Source: a virus. Taken from it: a DNA stretch of 64,000 bases. A program made the translations under genes and the position numbers. Positions 1 through 7,577 of the stretch are shown here, in pieces. Location of the stretch: positions 1-64,000 of the IMG/VR virus record IMGVR_UViG_3300022752_000032; one strand, written 5' to 3'. The first letter of the stretch is position 1. Every line of letters begins with the position of its first letter. The notes beneath the pieces were generated by a model. The model made no database searches and was not told the DNA's origin. It saw only the letters and a program-made list of their open reading frames with translations.

Positions 1-97
1 ATTGGTTTGAAAAAAGAATAAGAAATAAGGATGCTATAAGTACAGATAAAAAGGTGTCTATATTTAGTTTTTTACTTATGTATTTCATTTTTTAAAA

Positions 98-1012
98 CTA
101 AGCCCAACTCACATTTCCATTACCAGCAGTAATTGTGGTAACTTTAAACCCACCAGCAGGCGCTGATGTTGTACCAGTTAATCCTGCGCCAATTGAAATT
201 GTGTAAGTATCAGGATATTTTATAATTACAACTCCTGAACCTCCAGATGCACCATTAGCAACTCCTGCTGCAGAAGCACCACCACCTCCACCGCCAAAAT
301 TAGCATTTGCTGCTGTTGGTATACCGCTTGCATAAGGTGGTTGCCTATCTCCACCATTACCAGCATTTGTTCCACCTACTCCTCCAGGCTCAGAACCACC
401 ACTGTAACCACCGCCGCCACCTCCGCCTGAACCATATACTTGAGAAGTCCCAGAAATAGAATTAGATTTACCTTCTCCGCCATTACCACCGCGATGAACT
501 CCAGTTGTATTTTTACCAACTTCACTAGCACCGCCACCACCACCACCAGCAAATTGATTCTCACCTTGGCCATTACCACCAGCATAACCTTCTACTGGAG
601 AGTATGAACCTGCGTTTCCTGCACCACCAGTTCTAGATGCATCATTTGCATTTATTGCACCGCCACCGCCACCTGATCCGCCTGAACCTGGAGAATAAAG
701 TGTACTGCCATATCCTGATGAACCTTTTCCACCACCAGTTGATGAATTACTTCCAAATGTAGAGTTTCCACCATTTGTAGCTTGTGCACTATTTGTTCCA
801 CCTGTGCCACCAGCACCAACTGCAACTGCATAATTAGTTGCTAATGCCAAAGTTTGAGATGTAAAATATCTATAACCACCTCCGCCGCCGCCGCCTGAAC
901 CTGCATAATAACCACCACCACCCCCGCCACCGCCTGCTACAACAAGGTAGTCAGCAGTTAAACTTAAAAATGATTTAATGTTTTGTGATGCTTGCGTTCC
1001 GAGAATGGGCAT
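98..1012 (-). CDS. Glycine-rich fibre/adhesin protein
   Basis: A 304-residue protein that begins MPILGTQASQ, has a short linker, then the signature DYLVVAGGGGGGGG, and continues as Gly/Asn/Ser-rich sequence to a compact C-terminus ending in GNVSWA. Phage proteins with this architecture are fibre-tip or adhesin candidates; polyglycine-II helix bundles are known in T-even gp38 adhesins. The same start and end motifs recur at 1530-2372, 2398-3141 and 19788-20780, so it belongs to a paralogous set. It has its own promoter at 1036-1079. The virion role is inferred from family resemblance; no receptor can be named. Confidence 0.75.
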   Translation of the reverse strand: MPILGTQASQNIKSFLSLTADYLVVAGGGGGGGGYYAGSGGGGGGGYRYFTSQTLALATNYAVAVGAGGTGGTNSAQATNGGNSTFGSNSSTGGGKGSSGYGSTLYSPGSGGSGGGGGAINANDASRTGGAGNAGSYSPVEGYAGGNGQGENQFAGGGGGGASEVGKNTTGVHRGGNGGEGKSNSISGTSQVYGSGGGGGGGYSGGSEPGGVGGTNAGNGGDRQPPYASGIPTAANANFGGGGGGASAAGVANGASGGSGVVIIKYPDTYTISIGAGLTGTTSAPAGGFKVTTITAGNGNVSWA

Positions 1013-1035
1013 GAGGCTCCTAAAAGTATTTACTA

Positions 1036-1079
1036 ATTATATCGTGAATTTAGAATCTGTTTTTTCGCGCTCTCATTCC
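1036..1079 (-). promoter_or_regulatory. Phage promoter with conserved 21-bp upstream box (copy 1)
   Basis: On the minus strand there is a perfect TATAAT (1036-1041), a 17-bp spacer, then a 21-bp box (1059-1079) covering the -35 region. The same box, 20 of 21 positions identical and at the same distance from TATAAT, lies at 3188-3208. It precedes the glycine-rich gene at 98-1012. Confidence 0.7.
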
Positions 1080-1120
1080 CTAAAAGGAATTGGAGATATA
1101 GGTAGTAAATTTAAAACTTG

Positions 1121-1465
1121 TTAAGGCTGGGTTTGCTCTATCCAAGTAAGGGAGTCTTCATCCCAAGTGTAGAACTTATCATCTTCTGGTCTTGGAGTAG
1201 GTGCATTCCAGAAAGAACCTGAGCGAGTCCAGGAAGGGAAAGGTTGAGGAGCAACAAAAATATCTTCATCTGAGTTATAAGAATACCCAATTCCAGCGTA
1301 GATCCCTCTAATATTATTGTTATAACTGGTGCGCTTGCAGGCTTGTCCTCTAAAGTTTCCATACCAAACCTCAGGGGTTAGGCCTTCAATTAATTCTGTC
1401 TCATCAATACCTGTAATAACTTCGGTAACGATGTTGTTTTCATCTAAGAACGCATAATGTGCCAT
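1121..1465 (-). CDS. Small virion-associated protein of the MAH(Y/F) family, copy 1
   Basis: A 114-residue protein starting MAHYAFLDENNIV, with a central KRTSYNNNIRGIYAGIGYSY block and a C-terminal W-A-PTP...YTWDE...W segment. Two paralogues lie at 20780-21157 and 26116-26484. Homologues of this type are common in cyanophages and other aquatic phages beside tail-fibre genes. It follows a glycine-rich gene (1530-2372), as both other copies do, which suggests a fibre partner, capping protein or chaperone. No enzymatic motif is visible. The family assignment is secure from the three internal copies; the function is not. Confidence 0.7.
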   Translation of the reverse strand: MAHYAFLDENNIVTEVITGIDETELIEGLTPEVWYGNFRGQACKRTSYNNNIRGIYAGIGYSYNSDEDIFVAPQPFPSWTRSGSFWNAPTPRPEDDKFYTWDEDSLTWIEQTQP

Positions 1466-1529
1466 GTTTATTGACTCGCTTTTCTAATATTGATAGTAGA
1501 AGTATACACTTTGTAACTGCAATTGATTA

Positions 1530-2372
1530 TCATGCCCAACTCACATTACCTGTACCAGCAGTGATTGTTGTAACTTTATATGAACCATCTGTTGCTGTTG
1601 AGCCTGTTAGCCCTGCGCCAACTGTAATTATGTACTCGTTTGGATATCTAAGTATAACTACCCCCGAGCCACCAGATCTGTTGTTTCCAGCGCCTCCACC
1701 TGTGTTAGCACTTCCATTGACACCATTTGTGTTTGCTCCTCCAGCACCTCCGCCACCTAAACCACCTGAACCAGCAGAAGTTTCACTACCTCCTCCCCCG
1801 CCGCCGCCATAATATGTAGACGTCCCAGTAATTGATGTTGCAACACCAATACCTCCATTACCAGATTTAGATGAAATTGCATTTCCACCAACTGCACCTG
1901 CACCACCGCCACCACCAGCATGATCACCATAATTTGTTGGGTTTGATCCTCCGTTAAATCCTTGACCGCTAGTTCCAGTTCCAACAGATGTAAAACGAGT
2001 ACCGCCACCGGCTCCTCCGTTTGCACCTTCAGTTTGTGCGTCTCTAGAACCACCAGCTCCACCACCCGTTGAAGTTATTGTTGAGAATATTGAGTCAGAA
2101 CCATTAGATCCTCTAACGGTAGAACTACCGCTAGGACTGCCTCCGCCTCCTACTGTAACTGTGTAATTAGTTGATGCAGTTAAAGATAAAGCAGACTCTA
2201 ATGAACCGCCACCACCAGTCGCTGTTACTGTAGAACGTAAACCTCCTGCACCGCCACCACCAGTACGCCATTGACCACTACCTCCAGAGCCGCCACCTGC
2301 AACTACTAAGTAGTCAACAGTTAAAGGAGGTAATTGAAAATAACTACTAGAAATTGTTCCAAGAATTGGCAT
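1530..2372 (-). CDS. Glycine-rich fibre/adhesin protein
   Basis: A 280-residue member of the same family as 98-1012. It starts MPILGTISSSYFQ, enters the glycine-rich part at DYLVVAGGGSGG, has internal repeats of the GGGGGA and TGTSTYYGGGGGGG type, and ends with a GAGLTGS...YKVTTITAGTGNVSWA tail almost identical to the first copy. It sits between 2398-3141 and 1121-1465 and is probably co-transcribed with them from the promoter at 3165-3208. The conserved tail with variable glycine-rich bodies suggests interchangeable receptor-binding tips. Confidence 0.75.
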   Translation of the reverse strand: MPILGTISSSYFQLPPLTVDYLVVAGGGSGGSGQWRTGGGGAGGLRSTVTATGGGGSLESALSLTASTNYTVTVGGGGSPSGSSTVRGSNGSDSIFSTITSTGGGAGGSRDAQTEGANGGAGGGTRFTSVGTGTSGQGFNGGSNPTNYGDHAGGGGGAGAVGGNAISSKSGNGGIGVATSITGTSTYYGGGGGGGSETSAGSGGLGGGGAGGANTNGVNGSANTGGGAGNNRSGGSGVVILRYPNEYIITVGAGLTGSTATDGSYKVTTITAGTGNVSWA

Positions 2373-2397
2373 TATGCAAAACTCACATTTTTAGGCA

Positions 2398-3141
2398 TTA
2401 TTTAGTTACCGTTCCTGTTCCTGCTGTAAATCTATATACACGATAACCTGCTCTTGAGCTAGTAGACATTGAATATGTTAATCCTGCGCCAACACTTAAT
2501 TCTGATTTATCACTAGCATACGCGATAACAACAACTCCTGATCCGCCAGCAGGTTGATAACCAGTTCCAGATGCCCCACCGCCAGTATTTGCACTAGCAC
2601 CGCCGCCAAGTCCATTAGATCCTGGTGCTGCATAGTTGCCACCAGCAAATCCACCGCCTCCGCCTCCATAGTAAGTAGCTGACCCAGTTATTGAAGAAGA
2701 TCTACCATCTCCTCCATTACCACCTCTTGCAAAATAATCTTCTCTGTCACCGTTGTACACACAAGCGCCGCCTCCTCCTACACCTGCCCAGCCACCACCG
2801 CCACTATAACCTTGTCCAGTGCCACACCAGCCAGAAACTCCAGCACCACCTGCGTTACCGTTACCAGAAGTTCCTCCAGGTCCATAAGAGCTAGTACCTG
2901 CTGCTGCTGTTATATTATAAAAACTAGATGCGCTACCTCCGCCGCCGACAGTGATGTTCCAAGAACTTAGAGAAGTTATAGAGTAACTAGTACTTAGCAG
3001 TACATTTCCGCCTCCACCACCGCTTGCTTGACTTGAATTATTTCCGCCACCGCCGCCAACTACAAGATATTCGATTGTTTCTGGTGGAAATGTTAAAAAA
3101 CTTTTTGTGTTTTGTGAAGCAGAAGTTCCTAAAAGTGGCAC
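2398..3141 (-). CDS. Glycine-rich fibre/adhesin protein
   Basis: A 247-residue family member read from a GTG start (MPLLGTSASQNTKSF). The body begins IEYLVVGGGGG and carries Gly/Ser/Ala-rich repeats with scattered Tyr and Trp and two Cys (WCGTGQ and CVYNGD). The C-terminus GAGLTYSMS...TAGTGTVTK diverges from the VSWA ending of its neighbours. It is the first gene after the promoter at 3165-3208. The polyglycine architecture supports a fibre or adhesin role. Confidence 0.72.
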   Translation of the reverse strand: MPLLGTSASQNTKSFLTFPPETIEYLVVGGGGGNNSSQASGGGGGNVLLSTSYSITSLSSWNITVGGGGSASSFYNITAAAGTSSYGPGGTSGNGNAGGAGVSGWCGTGQGYSGGGGWAGVGGGGACVYNGDREDYFARGGNGGDGRSSSITGSATYYGGGGGGFAGGNYAAPGSNGLGGGASANTGGGASGTGYQPAGGSGVVVIAYASDKSELSVGAGLTYSMSTSSRAGYRVYRFTAGTGTVTK

Positions 3142-3164
3142 GGGAATCCTTTGTTAGATGCTTA

Positions 3165-3208
3165 ATTATATCTTACTTTAAAAATGCGTTTTTCCGCGCT
3201 CTCATTCC
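3165..3208 (-). promoter_or_regulatory. Phage promoter with conserved 21-bp upstream box (copy 2)
   Basis: The minus-strand TATAAT is at 3165-3170, followed by a 17-bp spacer and the 21-bp box at 3188-3208. The box and spacing match the promoter at 1036-1079. It reads into the glycine-rich genes from 3141 downward. Confidence 0.7.
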
Positions 3209-3234
3209 GTAAGAAGCAGAGGAGGAGGATGAGA

Positions 3235-3714
3235 TTAGGGGGAGGGGTGTTTTTTGAGTTTGGATTTACGGTAGGTTTCTTGTCTACAAAGTTTGCAAAG
3301 TTTGTAGCCATCTTTAATAATAGTGTTCTCTTTACTACGTTCATGTCCGTGTTTGCAGTAAGGATTTTGACTAGGTCTACCAACTATCTTATTTATAGGA
3401 GTATTTAAGCCTCTTTTAAAAGCATCTAGATTGTTTTGTCTAGCAGTTCCCATGGCTAAATGATGAGGATTAACGCAAACTTTATTGTCGCAAAGATGCA
3501 TAATTTGTAGATTACGTGGGGATAGAGTGTCATTATTTTTATGTATAGCCCAAGAGATTTTATGAGCACTTATTAATTTACCTTTGCTATATGAAAAAGC
3601 CCCATACCCACTGCTAGTTATAGCAGCAAACCAAAGCCAGCAATCTTCATCTTCCTCGACATAGACTTTATCCCAGAAGCGGGCATCTCTTTCTTTAGTC
3701 CATTTAAGTTTCAT
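3235..3714 (-). CDS. HNH endonuclease with C-terminal zinc motif
   Basis: A 159-residue protein. The N-terminal half has the phage HNH_3-like layout: CWLWFAAITSSGYG, then AHKISWAIH, then MHLCDNKVCVNPHHLAMGT, which holds the metal-binding His and the Cys/Asn of the HNH site. The C-terminus carries CKHGH...CKLC, a putative zinc finger often seen in actinophage HNH proteins. It follows the primase-helicase by two bases, so they are probably co-transcribed. It could be a free-standing homing endonuclease or a DNA-processing nuclease; the sequence does not distinguish these. Confidence 0.85.
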   Translation of the reverse strand: MKLKWTKERDARFWDKVYVEEDEDCWLWFAAITSSGYGAFSYSKGKLISAHKISWAIHKNNDTLSPRNLQIMHLCDNKVCVNPHHLAMGTARQNNLDAFKRGLNTPINKIVGRPSQNPYCKHGHERSKENTIIKDGYKLCKLCRQETYRKSKLKKHPSP

Positions 3715-3716
3715 AT

Positions 3717-6338
3717 TTACCTAGAAAATCTAGCAGCAACAGACCAATCTACTTCTCCAGAAGGAACGGCTCTAGGAATTAAAGAACGCCCGCCAACTGT
3801 AGCCTGAGAACCTGAACCAACAATGCTTAAGTTTCTATCCATAAGTTTTCTATGGAATGCAATCTGAGTAAGAGGTCTCTCTCCACGATCTTCACTCCAT
3901 GCTCTGTAAACAGTGTAAAGTGTTTTAACAGATAAAGTAGATCCTGCATTTTCATTAGTCTCTTCGTTTAAGAACAAACCAATTCTGTCTTCATTTTTTC
4001 TATAGATCTCAGCCGCATCGCTAACAACCCGACACCAACCAAGACCATCTTTAGATCCAGAGCCTAAAATTTTAATTGCTCCTTCTACTGCCCATGCAAG
4101 AACAGCACTTAGTGCACCGTCTGGATCAAATATGTACTCTTTTAACTCTGGATCTGGACTTTCTGGAACATGTAAAAACGGTACTGGTCTAATACGTCTC
4201 CACATAGCATCATCACTAATTACTGGTCTGTGATTAGTACTTACCCAAAGTTTTGCACGAGAGCTAAAAGTAAAAGGTTTCTCGCCAGGAGAGCGAGCAG
4301 AGATTTCAGAAGAACCAGTTAACTTCTTAACTGAGTTTTCTTTTAATCTTTCAGACTCAGGTAATTCATCTACCCAAACCATTCTACGTCCACGCAACTC
4401 AGCCCAGTGGTAGAGATCTTGGCTATTTGCTCTGCCATCATTTTGTGCAAGAATGCTTGAGTCTAAAGGCCAAGCATATTGTTGAGTACCTAAACATTTA
4501 ACTAATGCTTCAACAAATGTATTTTTACCAGAACCAGCAGGACCGTAGACTAAAAACATAACATCATATTTTCTAGAACCAGTCAAAGAGTATCCAGCCG
4601 CACGTTGTAGCCACTCTTGGAACTCTTTATCTCCACCAGTAGCAAAGTCTAAGAATTGTTCCCAACGAACATTTCTTTGACCAACAATATATCCAACTGG
4701 CGCTCTTCTAGTTATAAATAGGTCAGGACGATTCTTTAACAACTCTCCTGTTTTAAGATCAACAACACCATTCATTACACCTAGTAGGTTTTCATCCTTA
4801 TCCCACTCTTCTACATGTCTATTAATTCTAGGATCAGAGTTACCTGCTTCAATTGCAGAGCGAATACGAGCAATTGATCTAGTTTGGTTAGCCCACCTAA
4901 TAGCCTCACCTTGCTTATCTGGGTCAGCATATTTAACAGTTTCACTAGAAATAAGAGTAGGAATCATTTTAGATAACTCTCTTACCTCTAAGCCTTCGGC
5001 ATCTGGCTTCCAGTATCCATTATTCCAATGAAACCATCCTAAGCCAGGTGTATATCTAATTACATCTTTAAAAGTATCTACTAATCTACGACCATTTCCA
5101 ATATCTGTAAATGTTCGCATACCCTCTGTTCCACCATCTTCGGCGGAAATAGCATCTTGCTCAGGAGGTATATCTAAATTTTTAGCAGATAAAACTTGTT
5201 CATTTGTGTAACCACTTTCAATAGAAGAAATTATTGCATTGTTTCTATCACTATTAACAGGAGGCTGAACAACTCCTAAAATTGGTTTTACTTTTTCTAA
5301 AGAAGTTCCTCCTAGAGATGCTCTAGTTTCTTTCTGAGAACCTTCTGCCCATTCTTTGTGACCAGGAGGTAAAAGTCTATCTAGTTTAGGATTTTTTAAA
5401 ACAAAATCAATTGCACGTCTAGTGTGCATCATCACACTATTAGTTCCCTCAAGTGGTAGAGGGGGTCTAACTTGTTCGGCATTAAAACGAATCATTAAAG
5501 ATTCAACAGCAAGACGACCTGCTTCAGTTTCTACAGGAAATTTATTTGCAAGAGAACAAGCAAGTGCATATATATCTACAGCACGACTACCTTCATCAAT
5601 ACCTTCTTTAAGAATTTTACTAACATCAATTGTTGGATCATAGTTTCCTATATCTCCAACCATTGCAGACCAGTCTCCAAGACCAACACTTGTTCCAGTA
5701 GATTTCCTTGATCTTTTTCTTAAAACATTAAGTAACTCCTCTGGTGCCTCAGCCATCTCCATTTCATGAGGGCCTTTACCTTTTACCCACTCATAGCAGT
5801 GACCTGAAAAGTGTCTAGAAGGTGCGATAAGAACATAGCCATTATGTTTGATATCAACGCCTTTTAAGCCTTGTTTATTTAGATTTCCAACTAACTCCTC
5901 TGACTCACTGCACTTGTAAAATAAGTGACGACCACGCATGGCTTTTCCATTACCAATTGTGTACTCACCAGTTATCGCTTCTACAGTTGATGGAAGTGCG
6001 CCTTCAAGTAAGGCTTCAAATTTTTCAAATGATTCTGGACCACCAGAACGAGGATCGATATCAATTACTAAAAATCCACTAGAACGGCAAACGACTCCAA
6101 TGTTGTAATCAGGTTCAGAAGACCACCACTCAGAAATTTTATCTACATCAGATGTAGCAGATGCGTTCCATTGGGCTATCGCTGGGTGTTTACCAGTATC
6201 TTTTGGCTCAGTGTGTGAAGAGTTACAACTACATCTTCCATTGGATATTCCATAACATGGAAGAATTTTCCAACCATGTTCTGCATACCATTTTGCACCT
6301 GGTGCAAGTCTGCCGTTTGCGTACTCCCATGTACTCAT
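3717..6338 (-). CDS. Primase-polymerase / D5-type replicative helicase
   Basis: An 873-residue fused replication protein. The N-terminal Prim-Pol domain shows CSCNSS and GKHPAI near residues 36-53, the catalytic VIDIDP (Asp 93 and 95) and a later GRHLFYK. The C-terminal third is a D5/P4-type superfamily 3 helicase: Walker A GPAGSGKN at about 599-606, Walker B VWVDEL at about 655-659, the STNHRP sensor and an arginine-rich MWRRIRPVPF. Such proteins unwind and prime phage DNA at replication start. The start at 6338 overlaps the end of the small DNA-binding gene at 6335-6565 by four bases, implying translational coupling. The family A polymerase at 43351-45171 is the likely partner. Confidence 0.9.
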   Translation of the reverse strand: MSTWEYANGRLAPGAKWYAEHGWKILPCYGISNGRCSCNSSHTEPKDTGKHPAIAQWNASATSDVDKISEWWSSEPDYNIGVVCRSSGFLVIDIDPRSGGPESFEKFEALLEGALPSTVEAITGEYTIGNGKAMRGRHLFYKCSESEELVGNLNKQGLKGVDIKHNGYVLIAPSRHFSGHCYEWVKGKGPHEMEMAEAPEELLNVLRKRSRKSTGTSVGLGDWSAMVGDIGNYDPTIDVSKILKEGIDEGSRAVDIYALACSLANKFPVETEAGRLAVESLMIRFNAEQVRPPLPLEGTNSVMMHTRRAIDFVLKNPKLDRLLPPGHKEWAEGSQKETRASLGGTSLEKVKPILGVVQPPVNSDRNNAIISSIESGYTNEQVLSAKNLDIPPEQDAISAEDGGTEGMRTFTDIGNGRRLVDTFKDVIRYTPGLGWFHWNNGYWKPDAEGLEVRELSKMIPTLISSETVKYADPDKQGEAIRWANQTRSIARIRSAIEAGNSDPRINRHVEEWDKDENLLGVMNGVVDLKTGELLKNRPDLFITRRAPVGYIVGQRNVRWEQFLDFATGGDKEFQEWLQRAAGYSLTGSRKYDVMFLVYGPAGSGKNTFVEALVKCLGTQQYAWPLDSSILAQNDGRANSQDLYHWAELRGRRMVWVDELPESERLKENSVKKLTGSSEISARSPGEKPFTFSSRAKLWVSTNHRPVISDDAMWRRIRPVPFLHVPESPDPELKEYIFDPDGALSAVLAWAVEGAIKILGSGSKDGLGWCRVVSDAAEIYRKNEDRIGLFLNEETNENAGSTLSVKTLYTVYRAWSEDRGERPLTQIAFHRKLMDRNLSIVGSGSQATVGGRSLIPRAVPSGEVDWSVAARFSR

Positions 6339-6565
6339 TTTGACCTACTTACATAAGCAGTTTCTAAAACAACTGGTAATGAAGAAAACCACTTATCCGC
6401 ATCTTCAATAAGAATATAAACTCTTTCTCTTCCAGTTTCAGTAGTTGTTTTAATTGCATTTAATTCACCAAGCCATACTGCTCTGGCAACAACTCTAGAG
6501 GGTATTCCGTACCGCAGGGCAACGGCTCTTATGCTTAGTCTTTTTTGTCCTTGTATCAAAGCCAT
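6335..6565 (-). CDS. Small helix-turn-helix DNA-binding protein (excisionase-like)
   Basis: A 76-residue protein. Residues about 10-35 (LSIRAVALRYGIPSRVVARA) fit a MerR/excisionase-type winged HTH, followed by a short wing with RERVYILIEDADKWF. It is the first gene of the primase operon and overlaps the primase start. It may regulate the divergent region 6566-6772 or load the helicase. It is too small to separate an excisionase from a replication accessory protein, and no integrase was seen in the window. Confidence 0.6.
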   Translation of the reverse strand: MALIQGQKRLSIRAVALRYGIPSRVVARAVWLGELNAIKTTTETGRERVYILIEDADKWFSSLPVVLETAYVSRSK

Positions 6566-6772
6566 TACTCCCTCTTTATGTAAATCGTTGACGAACTATA
6601 GGGCAAGTTTTGATAAATATGCACCATTTACGCAATATTGAAACTATAGAGTTTTTAAAGCAAAAAAGGAAGAGACTCGCCAATATAAAAAATAAGATGT
6701 TTAAATATATGTCAAAATTAGATCATTAGTCAAAAGTCACTATGACATTAGTCAGATAGGTGCTCCCTTCAT
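6566..6772. promoter_or_regulatory. Divergent control region with paired repeats
   Basis: This 207-bp AT-rich gap separates divergent genes. CATTAGTCA occurs at 6724-6732 and 6746-6754, exactly 22 bp apart (two helical turns), with the inverted arms GTCA-CTA-TGAC between them. AACTATAG occurs at 6594-6601 and 6642-6649. A TTGACG (6588-6593) could serve as a plus-strand -35, but its -10 is weak. The repeats look like regulator-binding sites; exact promoters are uncertain. Confidence 0.45.
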
Positions 6773-7111
6773 ATGTTCAACGGTACTCAAGTTTGGTATG
6801 AAATAGTAGGTATAACAGGAGCAATCTCAGCGCTTTGTATTTTTCTATATTCAGTTTATAAAATAGCAAAAAGGATAGACGCAGCAATTGGGGTAGATGG
6901 GGAAGGTAGAACTCTATCAGATAGAATGGATAAGGTCGAGTATCAACTTTGGCCAAATGGGGGTCAGTCTTTGGCTGACAGAGTTAACTCGATAGATAAA
7001 ACTAATAATCAAATGATGACAGAGGTTCAAATTATTAAAGAACTTGTTCTTGGAATGATAGATACAACTCAGCAAGCATCTGTAGAGGCAAAAAAGAACA
7101 ACCTAGCCTAA
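6773..7111 (+). CDS. Single-span membrane protein with coiled coil (holin-like?)
   Basis: A 112-residue protein. Residues about 8-28 (YEIVGITGAISALCIFLYSV) form one hydrophobic span. A basic KIAKRID stretch follows, then a charged, probably helical tail with the WPNGGQSLADRVNSI motif. Actinophages carry similar one-span proteins near lysis genes, some annotated as holin-like. No endolysin lies beside it here, so the holin idea is weak. The upstream gap with paired repeats suggests regulated expression, and the strong hairpin at 7202-7269 separates it from the next gene. Confidence 0.6.
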   Translation: MFNGTQVWYEIVGITGAISALCIFLYSVYKIAKRIDAAIGVDGEGRTLSDRMDKVEYQLWPNGGQSLADRVNSIDKTNNQMMTEVQIIKELVLGMIDTTQQASVEAKKNNLA

Positions 7112-7201
7112 AGGCAAAATTAGACAAAAAGGTAAAAAAAGTCTAAAAAGACACGCTGAAAAAAAGTTTGCTTAGGTGCTACTAAAAGTAATATTTACCG
7201 T

Positions 7202-7269
7202 TAAAGTACCCGTATGAAAGCAGTGTTTAGTTATCTAAACACTTACATACGAATGAGAAGGGTACTTTA
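7202..7269 (+). ncRNA. Nested three-tier RNA hairpin / structured leader
   Basis: Three nested perfect stems: an outer 10-bp stem TAAAGTACCC (7202-7211) with GGGTACTTTA (7260-7269); a middle stem GTATG (7212-7216) with CATAC (7246-7250); and an inner 9-bp stem AGTGTTTAG (7222-7230) with CTAAACACT (7235-7243) closed by a TTAT loop. The 3' arm ends two bases before the GTG start at 7272 and covers the only purine-rich stretch available as a ribosome site. No U-tract follows, so a simple terminator is unlikely. It may be a translational control element or a small RNA. Confidence 0.55.
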
Positions 7270-7271
7270 TA

Positions 7272-7577
7272 GTGAGCCTATCTGAGAAGTTAAAAACAGC
7301 AACTAAATCCGAAACAGGTCTCCCTTGCGGAGTCTCTAGATTACTAGCCACAGTAAGTGATGAAGACCGTGAGGCTTTAGAGATAATTTTCTCTACTAAA
7401 GCTGGCAACGGATCTGTATCTAATCTAAAGATTCATGAAATTATATCTAGTGAAGGTCATAACATTGCATTTGCTTCAGTAAGACTTCACAGAGCAAGAG
7501 CCTGTAGATGCTATATAGGAAAGACTAATCAATTAAAAAAACATTTAAACAGTAAGTTAGAAAAAATTAATGAGTGA
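7272..7577 (+). CDS. Small HTH-like protein with Cys-rich end
   Basis: A 101-residue protein from a GTG start directly behind the nested hairpin at 7202-7269. It contains LATVSDEDREALEIIF, a predicted helical stretch SVSNLKIHEIISSEGHNI, and VRLHRARACRC. Small actinophage proteins with this order (acidic helix, HTH-like core, H-R-x-x-x-C-x-C) are usually annotated as helix-turn-helix proteins. It overlaps the metallophosphoesterase start by eight bases, so the two are co-translated. Function unknown; the GTG start and leader suggest tight control. Confidence 0.55.
   Translation: MSLSEKLKTATKSETGLPCGVSRLLATVSDEDREALEIIFSTKAGNGSVSNLKIHEIISSEGHNIAFASVRLHRARACRCYIGKTNQLKKHLNSKLEKINE

Noticed and set aside
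1-97. Left edge checked for a gene or terminator
   Set aside because: AT-rich, no convincing hairpin with U-run and no open frame beyond a few codons; nothing supportable.
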